Of a stretch of DNA of 64,000 bases, positions 52,947 to 60,322 are shown piece by piece (the stretch's first letter is position 1; every line of letters begins with the position of its first letter). The notes beneath the pieces are model-generated. The model was not told the DNA's origin. It saw nothing but the letters and a program-made list of their open reading frames with translations, and did not search any database. Both the position numbers and the translations under genes were made by a program. Source of the DNA: Butyricimonas synergistica DSM 23225. Its GTDB lineage: Bacteria; Bacteroidota; Bacteroidia; Bacteroidales; Marinifilaceae. The stretch covers positions 62,001 to 126,000 of the forward strand of contig NZ_KB903367.1 of the NCBI RefSeq assembly GCF_000379665.1, written 5' to 3'.

Positions 52947-52969
52947 TTAGATTTTAAATTCTAAATTTG
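52947..52969. repeat. TTAGATTTTAAATTCTAAATT spacer repeat before recX
   Basis: A partly palindromic copy of the TTTAGAT/AAATCTA family fills the prmC-recX gap. A closely similar piece (TTTTAAATTCTAAATT) lies at about 58204-58219, before the S4-domain gene. Confidence 0.55.
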
Positions 52970-52974
52970 ATAAA

Positions 52975-53430
52975 GTGGACGCGAAAAAGGCTTTAAATAT
53001 AGTAGCGGGGCAATGCAGTAAGAAAGAGTGTTGTAGTACGGACGTGGAGGCTAAATTACGGCGTTGGGAGTTATCGGACGAGGATGTTGCGGAGATTATG
53101 GCGTTTCTGGTGAAACATCATTTCCTAGATGATGCCCGTTTTGCCGAAGCGTATGCACGAGATAAATTCCGTTTCAATCGTTGGGGTAAACTGAAGATCG
53201 CCCAAATGTTACGCCGGAAGCAGATGCCCGATTCGATCATCAAGCAAGCGCTTGCCGTTTTGCCCGAGGAGGATACGGATGCTACTTGCCTTGCCTTGTT
53301 GCGACAGAAGAATAAAAGTATAAAAGACGAAGATCCTTACAAGCGGAAAGCTAAACTTATACGTTTTGCCTTGAGCCGGGGTTTTGATTACGAAACGGTG
53401 AGCCGGTGTATGGAAAAAGAACGTTTCTAA
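52975..53430 (+). CDS. recX: Regulatory protein RecX
   Basis: A 151-residue all-helical protein of the RecX family, which restrains RecA filaments. Seen: HHFLDDARFAEAYARDKFRFNRWGKLKIAQMLRRK, of which LDDARFAEAYARD is the family signature, and a repeat of the three-helix unit to the C-terminus. The start codon is GTG. Its stop lies 3 nt from the stop of the convergent Crp/Fnr gene, leaving no room for a terminator. Confidence 0.92.
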   Translation: MDAKKALNIVAGQCSKKECCSTDVEAKLRRWELSDEDVAEIMAFLVKHHFLDDARFAEAYARDKFRFNRWGKLKIAQMLRRKQMPDSIIKQALAVLPEEDTDATCLALLRQKNKSIKDEDPYKRKAKLIRFALSRGFDYETVSRCMEKERF

Positions 53431-53433
53431 AAA

Positions 53434-54153
53434 TTATCCCATTTCACTAACCTTTTCCAGGGCATCCATATCTATAATCTTGATTTGCTTGCCGGAGAGT
53501 TCCAAGATGCTTTCCGATGCAAAGTTGGATAGCGTACGGATGGCGTTGGAAGTCGTCATGTTCGACAAGTTGGCGATGTCTTCTCGGGAAAGGCAGATTT
53601 TCAAGGTGATGTTGTCGTCCTCGAAACCGTAAGTGTCTTTCAACACGAGCAGGGCTTCAGCCAAGCGTCCGCGGATGTGTTTCTGGGTAAGGGTGACGGT
53701 ACGGCGGTTGGAAAAACCGAGGTCGGTGGCAAGAGCCCGAATGACGTTCATGGCGACGTCCGAGTTACTGCGCACGATGCCGAATACCAATTCGGTTTTC
53801 ATGATACAGACAATGGAATCTTCCAGGGCTTCTGCCGAGGCAATGTGGTTTTCTTCGGCGAAGAAAGCCCGGTAACCAATGAAGCCGACGGGTTTTGCCA
53901 TACGGACGATTTGTTCCCTGCCGGCGATCCCTTTTTTCATGATCTTGGCTTTACCGGTAATCAGACAAAGTAACCCGAATGGTTTGTTACCCTCTTCGTA
54001 TATCAGATCACCTTTCCGGTACATCTTGCAGATGGAGGTCTGACGGATGATACTCTTACTGCTTTCGTCGAGATTGGCAAAAAGAGAATTGGGGCTGTCA
54101 ATACAGATGTTACAATACTTGTTATGTAGTTCTTTGTCTTTTATTGTTCTCAT
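53434..54153 (-). CDS. Crp/Fnr-family transcriptional regulator
   Basis: A 239-residue regulator: N-terminal cyclic-nucleotide-binding beta-barrel (about 25-145, KGDLIYEEGNKPFGLLCLITGKAKI), long dimer helix (about 150-175), and winged-helix domain (about 180-235, LSREDIANLSNMTTSNAIRTL). A CxxC (C14, C17) precedes the barrel, as in several Bacteroidota members where a redox or Fe-S role has been proposed; the Arg/Glu pattern for cAMP is not evident. It lies 22 nt downstream of nadE on the same strand and may share its transcript. Ligand unknown. Confidence 0.9.
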   Translation of the reverse strand: MRTIKDKELHNKYCNICIDSPNSLFANLDESSKSIIRQTSICKMYRKGDLIYEEGNKPFGLLCLITGKAKIMKKGIAGREQIVRMAKPVGFIGYRAFFAEENHIASAEALEDSIVCIMKTELVFGIVRSNSDVAMNVIRALATDLGFSNRRTVTLTQKHIRGRLAEALLVLKDTYGFEDDNITLKICLSREDIANLSNMTTSNAIRTLSNFASESILELSGKQIKIIDMDALEKVSEMG

Positions 54154-54174
54154 GGCTCTTTTGGGTCAGATGGT

Positions 54175-55755
54175 TTACAATTTGGCAGTGAGTGGCATAC
54201 GACGTCCGCTTCCGAATGCTTTTTTGCTGACTTTGAGTATCGGGGGGCATTGTGCCCGCTTGTACTCGTTGCGGTTTACCAGCGTGAGTGTCTTTTCCAC
54301 GATTTCTGGGGCAAATCCTTGTTTGATAATATCTTGTTTGGATTGATTGTCTTCCAAGTACAATTTGAGGATAGCGTCCAGCGTGTCATAATCGGGAAGT
54401 GAGTCCTGGTCTTTTTGCCCCGGGCGAAGTTCTGCCGAGGGGGCTTTCGTGATCGTGTTCTCCGGGATGAGTTCCCGTTCCCGATTGATATAGCGGCTTA
54501 GTTTGTAAACTTCGGTTTTATACACGTCGCCAAGCACGGAGAGGGAACCGCATAAATCCCCGTACAAGGTGCCGTAGCCAACTGCCGCCTCGCTTTTGTT
54601 CGAGGTATTGAGTAGTATGTGCCCGAATTTATTAGAAATTGACATCACGAGTGCTCCCCGGATACGGGCTTGCAGGTTTTCTTCCGCCACGTTGAAGGGA
54701 CTGTCTTTGAAGACGGGCTTTAGGGTAGAGAGGAAAGTCTCGTATATCTCTTTTATGGCGAGGGTTTCGTGGGCGATACCCAAGTTTGTTGCCAGGTCAA
54801 TGGCATCTTTCACGGAGTGGTCTGTCGAAAAGCTGGAAGGCATCAGGATGCCCAACACGTTTTCTTTTCCCAGTGCTTCTGCTGTCAGTGCGGCAACAAG
54901 GGCTGAATCAATGCCCCCGGAGAGTCCCATGACTGCTTTACTGAACCCGTTTTTACGGAAGAAATCCTTGATTCCCAGGATGAGCGCATCGTGGATGAGT
55001 GCTATCCGGTCTTGAGGTTTCTCTTTTATCGGGGTTGCATTTTCCAGTGTATTGGTGTCGATGAATACAAGGTCTTCCCCGAAAGAAGCCCCTTTGTGTA
55101 CGAGTGCCCCTTTTTTATTGAAAACTAACGTGTTGCCGTCAAATATAATGGAGCTGTTGGCTCCCACGTGATTTAACGCGATCACGGGGCATTTATCTTT
55201 TTGCGCGATGGAGGAAAAGACTTCTTTGCGGTAATTGTAGCTTTCGGTGGTGAAGGGAGTCGGTCCCACGTGAACAATCAGCGTGTCAGTTTTTTCAACC
55301 ATGTTTGATTCGTATTCGTCAAAAAGGACACGGATGTTCTGATTCATGTATCGCAAGGGGGTATTCGATTCTTCCGCTATGAAATAACGGCTTTCGTCAA
55401 AAATATCGTAGTCGCTCAGGATGGTTTTGTTGACGCCACCCCGTACTTCCCCATCATACATGAAGAACATGGCGTTGTATAGCACCCCGTCTTCCATATC
55501 TAGGTTGGGACAGCCGACGAGTGCCGCGATACCGGAACATTGTTTCGCGATCTTTTCTATACCAAGGCGACATTCATTCACGAAATACTCTTTCTCGAGC
55601 AGGTCTTGGGGATATGCGCCGCATATGGCGTGTTCGGGAAACAGAACCAAATCGGCTTTTTTTGATTTTGCCTTTTGTATGGCGGCAATGATAAGATCCC
55701 TGTTTTTGGAAATGTCGCCGATGTGATAATTGATCTGAGGTATCGCTATTTTCAT
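54175..55755 (-). CDS. nadE: NAD+ synthetase with altered glutaminase domain
   Basis: A 526-residue two-domain enzyme from ATG 55755. Residues 1 to about 255 have the nitrilase-like glutaminase fold with Glu41 (LFPEHAICG) and Lys110 (VNKTILSDYD). Where the catalytic Cys of ICEDxW is expected, the sequence is VLFDEYESN, with Phe145 (codon TTT at 55323-55321). Residues about 265-526 are the synthetase with the PP-loop GLSGGIDSALVAAL and NTSNKSEAAVGYGTLYGD. It converts deamido-NAD to NAD. Without the cysteine it probably uses free ammonia or another glutaminase. An in-frame ATG at 55767 is the alternative start. Confidence 0.9.
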   Translation of the reverse strand: MKIAIPQINYHIGDISKNRDLIIAAIQKAKSKKADLVLFPEHAICGAYPQDLLEKEYFVNECRLGIEKIAKQCSGIAALVGCPNLDMEDGVLYNAMFFMYDGEVRGGVNKTILSDYDIFDESRYFIAEESNTPLRYMNQNIRVLFDEYESNMVEKTDTLIVHVGPTPFTTESYNYRKEVFSSIAQKDKCPVIALNHVGANSSIIFDGNTLVFNKKGALVHKGASFGEDLVFIDTNTLENATPIKEKPQDRIALIHDALILGIKDFFRKNGFSKAVMGLSGGIDSALVAALTAEALGKENVLGILMPSSFSTDHSVKDAIDLATNLGIAHETLAIKEIYETFLSTLKPVFKDSPFNVAEENLQARIRGALVMSISNKFGHILLNTSNKSEAAVGYGTLYGDLCGSLSVLGDVYKTEVYKLSRYINRERELIPENTITKAPSAELRPGQKDQDSLPDYDTLDAILKLYLEDNQSKQDIIKQGFAPEIVEKTLTLVNRNEYKRAQCPPILKVSKKAFGSGRRMPLTAKL

Positions 55756-55839
55756 AGTATTCTGCACGTTATGTTCCTTGTGGAAACTGTTGGTAAATTA
55801 AAATGATAACTCTTTGGCAGCTCACTTTGTTAATTGTCG

Positions 55840-55847
55840 CAAAAGTA
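55840..55847 (-). promoter_or_regulatory. nadE -7 element
   Basis: TACTTTTG on the minus strand matches TAnnTTTG, 85 nt before the ATG at 55755. Confidence 0.5.
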
Positions 55848-55896
55848 CGAATTTTGCACAAAATAATGGAATGTTATTCATGAAGTTTTGTGGATT

Positions 55897-56430
55897 ATGG
55901 ATAAAAAAGAGTTACGGAAACAGATAAAGGCTCTGAAGAGTCAATATTCTTTGGAGCAGAAGATGGAGATGTCACGCCCGCTTTGGCATGAATTGGAACA
56001 GAATATCTTTTTCCAAGAAGCGCGTACCGTTTTAATATACTGGTCGATGGACGACGAGGTATTCACCCATGATTACGTGGTGAAATGGGCTGGCGAGAAA
56101 AAGATTTTACTTCCTTGCGTGAAAGGGGATGTCCTTGAATTGCGGGTGTTCGAGGGGATGGAATCCTTGAAGCCGGGAGAGGCTTTCGGGATACTGGAAC
56201 CCGTGGGGGAGTTGTACACGGATTACGATGCCATTGATATGATTGTCGTGCCGGGTGTTGCTTTTGACGGTCAAGGTAACCGGCTAGGACGGGGACGGGG
56301 GTATTACGATAAGATTTTGAAAGAGACCCGTGCAGCTCGAAAGGTAGGAATTTGTTTTGATTTCCAATTCGTGGAGGAAGTGCCTGTCGATGAATTGGAT
56401 GTGCGGATGGATTTGGTGATACACGGATAA
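55897..56430 (+). CDS. 5-formyltetrahydrofolate cyclo-ligase
   Basis: A 177-residue enzyme turning 5-formyl-THF into 5,10-methenyl-THF with ATP. Seen: KKELRKQIKALKSQYS at the N-terminus, YWSMDDEVFTHDYV, and the conserved glycine-rich GNRLGRGRGYYDKIL near residue 130. ATG 55897 is chosen over the in-frame TTG at 55888. It is divergent from nadE and ends at a terminator shared with the ferredoxin gene. It belongs to the same folate pathway as thyA and folA further along. Confidence 0.92.
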   Translation: MDKKELRKQIKALKSQYSLEQKMEMSRPLWHELEQNIFFQEARTVLIYWSMDDEVFTHDYVVKWAGEKKILLPCVKGDVLELRVFEGMESLKPGEAFGILEPVGELYTDYDAIDMIVVPGVAFDGQGNRLGRGRGYYDKILKETRAARKVGICFDFQFVEEVPVDELDVRMDLVIHG

Positions 56431-56434
56431 AAAA

Positions 56435-56466
56435 AAGCTGCCTCGCGGGGAGGCAGCTTAATTTTC
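56435..56466. terminator. Bidirectional terminator between cyclo-ligase and ferredoxin genes
   Basis: AAGCTGCCT (56435-56443) pairs with AGGCAGCTT (56451-56459) around a 7-nt loop; T residues follow on both strands. Confidence 0.85.
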
Positions 56467-56480
56467 CTTTTTTATGATGA

Positions 56481-56651
56481 TTAAGCTTCTTTAGGAGCTC
56501 CAACAGGACATACGCCAGCGCAAGCCCCGCATGAGATACATTCATCAGCATTGATTTGGTAGTGATCATCACCCATAGAGATTGCTCCTACCGGGCATTC
56601 TGATTCACATGCTCCACAAGAAATACAATCATCAGATATTACGTAAGCCAT
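56481..56651 (-). CDS. 2[4Fe-4S] ferredoxin
   Basis: A 56-residue clostridial-type ferredoxin. The two cluster motifs are CISCGACESECPVG and CISCGACAGVCPVG, each with CxxCxxCxxxCP spacing, so all eight ligands are present. It carries low-potential electrons in the cytoplasm and is a candidate donor to the hydrogenases at the other end of the window, as well as to pyruvate:ferredoxin oxidoreductase. It has its own -7 element (TATTTTTG, 56688-56681) and terminator, so it is a single-gene unit. Confidence 0.96.
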   Translation of the reverse strand: MAYVISDDCISCGACESECPVGAISMGDDHYQINADECISCGACAGVCPVGAPKEA

Positions 56652-56680
56652 TTCTAAAAATTTTTTTGTTAATAATGCCG

Positions 56681-56688
56681 CAAAAATA
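56681..56688 (-). promoter_or_regulatory. Ferredoxin gene -7 element
   Basis: TATTTTTG on the minus strand matches TAnnTTTG, 29 nt before the start at 56651. Confidence 0.5.
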
Positions 56689-56910
56689 TAATCTATAATT
56701 GAAACAAAAAACTTTTTCCAAGATAAAAAGGCTTATTATTTCTTATTTATACCCATTGTAAAGTGGAGAGAGGAAAGGTTAAAGTCCTGAATTTGGAGTT
56801 TAAAGTGGAGAGGGTCAGAGATTTCCAGTTGAGCGATTACGTGATTCATGCCGTGTGAAAATTCGGGATAAACGATCGTTGATAGGGTTGCTATTTTGAG
56901 AAATAATTCA

Positions 56911-57030
56911 TACATTTGCGGCGCAATTGTAGTACGGGGGGAATTTTAAAACGTGTGATGGGAACACGGATACGGCTCAGAACCCCGGGGCATCAATCCG
57001 CGTTTGAGTAGCACAAGCAATATTAGTAAT
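56911..57030 (+). promoter_or_regulatory. rplY promoter and long structured leader
   Basis: TACATTTG (56911-56918) is a -7 element with a TTG about 20 nt upstream. The leader of about 105 nt can fold: CGGAT near 56965 with ATCCG near 56996, enclosing a CCCCGGGG. Ribosomal-protein genes are often controlled by such leaders, but I do not recognise this one. Confidence 0.4.
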
Positions 57031-57600
57031 ATGCAAGTATTTAATTTAAAAGGAGAAGTAAGAAGCGATTTAGGTAAAAAAGCTACTAAAGCAGTAAGAA
57101 ATGAAGAAAAAGTTCCGTGTGTTCTTTACGGAGGTGAGGCTAACGTTCATTTTGCAGTGAAAGATCGGGATTTGAAGAAACTTCTTTATACTCCTAACGT
57201 GTATCTTGTGAATCTTGACCTTGATGGCAAGTCTTATGACGCTGTTATGAGAGATATTCAATTCCACCCGGTAACGGATAAGGTATTGCACATCGATTTT
57301 TATCAGACTGCAGAGGATAAGCCGGTTGTAATCGAGGTTCCTGTTAAGACTACTGGACACGCTGCCGGAGTTCAAGCCGGAGGTAAATTAGCGTTGATTA
57401 GCCGTAAATTGAAAGTGAAAGCTCTTCCGAAAGATATGCCGGATGAAATCGTTATCGACGTTACTTCATTAGGTGTAGGTAAATCTATTAAAGTACAAGA
57501 TGTTCACATGGAAGGTGTTGAGTTGATGAACGCTAAGAGTGTTGTTGTTGCTCAAGTGAAATTGACAAGAGCTGCAAGAGCTGCGCAGAACGCTCAATAA
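57031..57600 (+). CDS. rplY: 50S ribosomal protein L25 (CTC/TL5 form)
   Basis: A 189-residue two-domain L25: the 5S-rRNA-binding N-terminal domain (MQVFNLKGEVRSDLGKKAT; KVPCVLYGG) and the C-terminal beta domain of the CTC type (about 95-185, VIEVPVKTTGHAAGVQAGG). The ATG at 57031 is the usual start; a TTG at 57004 in frame would add nine residues not seen in the family. pth follows 19 nt downstream, the standard rplY-pth pair. Confidence 0.95.
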   Translation: MQVFNLKGEVRSDLGKKATKAVRNEEKVPCVLYGGEANVHFAVKDRDLKKLLYTPNVYLVNLDLDGKSYDAVMRDIQFHPVTDKVLHIDFYQTAEDKPVVIEVPVKTTGHAAGVQAGGKLALISRKLKVKALPKDMPDEIVIDVTSLGVGKSIKVQDVHMEGVELMNAKSVVVAQVKLTRAARAAQNAQ

Positions 57601-57619
57601 TCATTGAAAAAATAGAGAG

Positions 57620-58189
57620 ATGAAATATCTTATTGTGGGATTAGGGAACATTGGTCCCGAATACCAGAATACACGACATAACATCGGATTTAGAGTGTTG
57701 GACGCCTTCGCGAAGGCGTCCAATGCTGTTTTTGAAGATATGCGTTACGGGGCTGTGGCGACGGTGAAATTGAAAGGACGTACTCTGATTTTGTTGAAGC
57801 CTAGCACGTACATGAATCTTAGTGGGAAAGCCGTGAGTTACTGGATTCAGAAGGAGAAAATCGAGTTGTCTAATCTTTTCGTGGTTGTGGATGATTTGGC
57901 GTTGCCTTTCGGAACGATTCGCTTGAGAAGTAAAGGTAGTGACGGGGGGCATAACGGGTTGAAGAGTATTAATCAATTGCTGGGAACGCAGGATTACGCC
58001 CGTCTGCGTTTTGGGATTGGTAATGATTTCCCCAAGGGAAGCCAAGTGGATTACGTGTTGGGTGAATGGACGGGCGAGGAAGAAGAACGGTTGCCTGTCA
58101 TGTTTAAGCATTGTGGCGAGGTGATTGGAAATTTTGTTTTTATCGGGGTGGATAAAACGATGAGCTTGTCTAATAATTTACGATTTTGA
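57620..58189 (+). CDS. pth: Peptidyl-tRNA hydrolase
   Basis: A 189-residue enzyme that frees tRNA from stalled peptidyl-tRNA. Seen: [21 protein letters not shown] with the catalytic His of [19 protein letters not shown], and [12 protein letters not shown] with the conserved Asp, followed by GHNGLKSI. The codons for LDAFAKASN contain a 26-bp perfect palindrome. It is co-transcribed with rplY by position. Confidence 0.95.
   Translation: MKYLIVGLGNIGPEYQNTRHNIGFRVLDAFAKASNAVFEDMRYGAVATVKLKGRTLILLKPSTYMNLSGKAVSYWIQKEKIELSNLFVVVDDLALPFGTIRLRSKGSDGGHNGLKSINQLLGTQDYARLRFGIGNDFPKGSQVDYVLGEWTGEEEERLPVMFKHCGEVIGNFVFIGVDKTMSLSNNLRF
57698..57723. repeat. 26-bp perfect palindrome inside pth
   Basis: TTGGACGCCTTCG (57698-57710) followed at once by its reverse complement CGAAGGCGTCCAA (57711-57723). 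It encodes part of the first helix of the enzyme and would form a strong RNA hairpin. Confidence 0.9.
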
Positions 58190-58251
58190 TTTCTGTTTGA
58201 CGATTTTAAATTCTAAATTTACAATTTGGATAAATTCAAAATGTATAGACC

Positions 58252-58623
58252 GTGGAAAAGGTTAGAATAGATAAATGGTTGTGGGCGGTTCGGATTTTTA
58301 AAACCCGCTCATTGGCAGCAGAAGCTTGCGGCAAGGGACATGTGTCTATTGGCGATGCACATGTGAAAGCTTCCCGGGATGTAAAAGTCGGGGATGTTGT
58401 AAAGGTACGGGTCCCCCCGATCGAACGGGAATACATGGTGAAGCAGGTGACGGATAAGCGGATGTCTGCACAATTGGCGGTTGATTTCGTGGAAGAAGTT
58501 ACGCCCCAGGAGAAATTGGACATCCTGCGAGGTGTTTATGCACAATTTGAATCGCGGGATAGAGGTACGGGCAGACCGACCAAACGAGATCGCAGGTTGA
58601 TAGATAAACTCAAAGAATTTTAA
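58252..58623 (+). CDS. S4-domain RNA-binding protein (Hsp15-like)
   Basis: A 123-residue protein with an S4 domain at residues 3-60: VRIDKWLWAVRIFKTRSLAAEAC is the Hsp15 signature. The C-terminal tail is basic (GRPTKRDRRLIDKLKEF). Hsp15 binds free 50S subunits carrying a stalled nascent chain, which fits the place beside pth. The start is GTG at 58252; an ATG at 58241 is in another frame. Confidence 0.9.
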   Translation: MEKVRIDKWLWAVRIFKTRSLAAEACGKGHVSIGDAHVKASRDVKVGDVVKVRVPPIEREYMVKQVTDKRMSAQLAVDFVEEVTPQEKLDILRGVYAQFESRDRGTGRPTKRDRRLIDKLKEF

Positions 58624-58636
58624 AAATTTAGAGATT

Positions 58637-58709
58637 CTGTGATTTGCGATTTAGTGATTTCGTTTCGCTTGATCATAATCACGTAATCACTCAATCATTA
58701 AATCACTTA
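58637..58709. repeat. Inverted GATT-type repeat before the DUF4924 gene
   Basis: GTGATTTGCGATTTAGTGATTT on the left and the inverted type (CACGTAATCACTC, CATTAAATCAC) on the right face each other across about 20 nt. A reading frame runs through it but is not supported as coding. Confidence 0.6.
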
Positions 58710-58715
58710 ATTAGT

Positions 58716-59267
58716 ATGTTGATTGCACGAGAAAAAAGGAAGAGTAATGTAGCTGAATATATCTTGTATATGTGGCAAGTGGAGGATATGTTGAGGGCGA
58801 TGGCGATGGATATTCAGCAGTTGGAGCAGAATGTAGTCAGTCGATTTCAGGTAGACGAGAATACCCGGAAGGAGATTCGGGAATGGTATGACAACCTGAT
58901 CGAGATGATGAAAAAAGAGGAGGTCGTGAAAGGCGGTCATTTGCAGGTAATTAAAAACATGGTGAATGAGCTGACCGAATTGCATTTTTACTTGTTGCAC
59001 GAGGCGCAGGATATGAAATACAAGCAGTTGTTCATGATGGCTGCGAATAACTTGCTGGATTACCGTCGGAAGACGAATTTGCCGGAGGAGGTGTCTGATG
59101 TTGAATTGGCACTCCATGCACTTTACGGTCATTTGATGTTGAGATTACAAAAAAAAGAGATAAATTCGCAGACAGCGATGGCGATGGAATCGTTTAGCCG
59201 GATGATTGCTTATCTGGCTGCAAGATACAAAGCGATGGAAGAGAACGAGGAAAAGATGTTTGATTAA
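58716..59267 (+). CDS. DUF4924 family protein
   Basis: A 183-residue, mostly helical soluble protein that begins MLIAREKRKSNVAEYILYMWQVEDMLRAM, the typical start of DUF4924. The rest is helical (LTELHFYLLHEAQDMKYKQL; ALYGHLMLRLQKKEI). No catalytic motif is visible and the function is unknown. The longer frame to 58644 only adds codons from the GATT-type repeat, so ATG 58716 is the start. It is followed by the DUF4097-like gene after 13 nt. Confidence 0.88.
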   Translation: MLIAREKRKSNVAEYILYMWQVEDMLRAMAMDIQQLEQNVVSRFQVDENTRKEIREWYDNLIEMMKKEEVVKGGHLQVIKNMVNELTELHFYLLHEAQDMKYKQLFMMAANNLLDYRRKTNLPEEVSDVELALHALYGHLMLRLQKKEINSQTAMAMESFSRMIAYLAARYKAMEENEEKMFD

Positions 59268-59280
59268 GTCATGAAATGAG

Positions 59281-60321
59281 ATGAAAAGAATAATATTGAT
59301 CACGATAGCATTTTTGTTTGCCCTAAACCTGTGGGCGGAAGAAGGTACCAAGGAATTCAAGCAAAGTTTTCCGGCGGCTTCCTTTAATGAATTGATCGTA
59401 TCTAACCGGTATGGAAATATTGACGTGCGGCAGGAGGGAGAGGAGTTTGCCATTACTGCTACAGTGTGGGTGGAAGCAAAGAATAAAGCCAAAGTGGATG
59501 AAATACTTGAATATATCGCTATAACAGCTAAAGAACGAGGTTCGGCGTTGAACGTGGAGTCCGTATTTAAAAAGGATATGAGCTTGAAGCAAACTTTTTC
59601 CGGGGTTACGGTTAGCGTGGATTACCATATAAAAGTTCCCGTGGGGAAGAAAGTACGTCTGTTGAGTACAGATGGTGGTGTTTCTATGACGGATTTCACG
59701 GGAGATTTGAGTGTCGAGATCGTGTCCGGGAATTTCAAGGCAAACACAGTGTTAGGGGGTGAATTTTCGATGAAGCAGTCCAAGGGGGAGTTTGACGTGG
59801 AGAAAGTAGCCATGTTTAATGGCGAATTCAAGTCATGCAAGGTGAAGATCGGTGAGGGTACGGATATGAAATTGGATTGTAATTCTACCAGCCTGCAATT
59901 GATGGAGGCGGATAACCTCACGTTAAAAACTTCCGGGGGAACTTGCTACTTGGGGATGATTGAGAATTTGACCGGGAATTCTTTTTACACGAAATACGAG
60001 GTGCAGGATGTCGGGGACAGGTTGTGGATGGATATGCGCTGGGGGGAATTGAACGTGCGGAATGTAAACATCTCGTTCTCATCGGTGGAAGTGAAGGGTT
60101 CTTCTACAAAAGTTGGTCTGACTTTCATGGAAGGATGCGGGTACGCTCTCGAGATCAACCGGAATAAAAATATGAAAGTGGAATTGCCACAAGGAGTAAC
60201 CTTGGAAGCGAAGCCTACTACCAACAAGAATGCCGTGTTGGAGACGGGTTTTGTCGGGGATAAGAAATATTCGGGGAAAGTGAATTTGAATTTGTCGGGA
60301 GGAAGCCTTTTTATTCAATAA
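59281..60321 (+). CDS. Exported DUF4097-like beta-repeat protein
   Basis: A 346-residue protein with a signal peptide (1-19, ending LWA). The mature part is built of short beta-strands in the manner of DUF4097 right-handed helices (VSNRYGNIDVRQEG; STDGGVSMTDFTGDLSVEIVSGNFKAN). No cysteine ladder or membrane anchor follows, so it is likely periplasmic or loosely surface-attached. Function unknown. The M16 peptidase gene starts 1 nt after its stop codon. Confidence 0.82.
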   Translation: MKRIILITIAFLFALNLWAEEGTKEFKQSFPAASFNELIVSNRYGNIDVRQEGEEFAITATVWVEAKNKAKVDEILEYIAITAKERGSALNVESVFKKDMSLKQTFSGVTVSVDYHIKVPVGKKVRLLSTDGGVSMTDFTGDLSVEIVSGNFKANTVLGGEFSMKQSKGEFDVEKVAMFNGEFKSCKVKIGEGTDMKLDCNSTSLQLMEADNLTLKTSGGTCYLGMIENLTGNSFYTKYEVQDVGDRLWMDMRWGELNVRNVNISFSSVEVKGSSTKVGLTFMEGCGYALEINRNKNMKVELPQGVTLEAKPTTNKNAVLETGFVGDKKYSGKVNLNLSGGSLFIQ

Positions 60322-60322
60322 A

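Larger units (their letters stand above)
56652..57030. other. Spacer between ferredoxin and rplY: promoters and rplY leader
   Basis: Besides the two promoters and the rplY leader, this 379-nt spacer has a GATT-type fragment (GAGCGATTACGTGATTC, about 56829-56845). I see no gene in it. Confidence 0.6.

Noticed and set aside
56940-57003. A tRNA-like fold in the rplY leader
   Set aside because: There is no T-loop consensus, no anticodon stem of proper length and no acceptor pairing.
57641-58111. A 156-codon minus-strand frame inside pth
   Set aside because: It is antisense to a clear peptidyl-tRNA hydrolase, has no promoter, and its length is explained by codon bias of the plus strand.
58644-58715. 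Upstream extension of the DUF4924 gene
   Set aside because: The codons derive from GATT-type repeats and the family starts at the internal MLIA.
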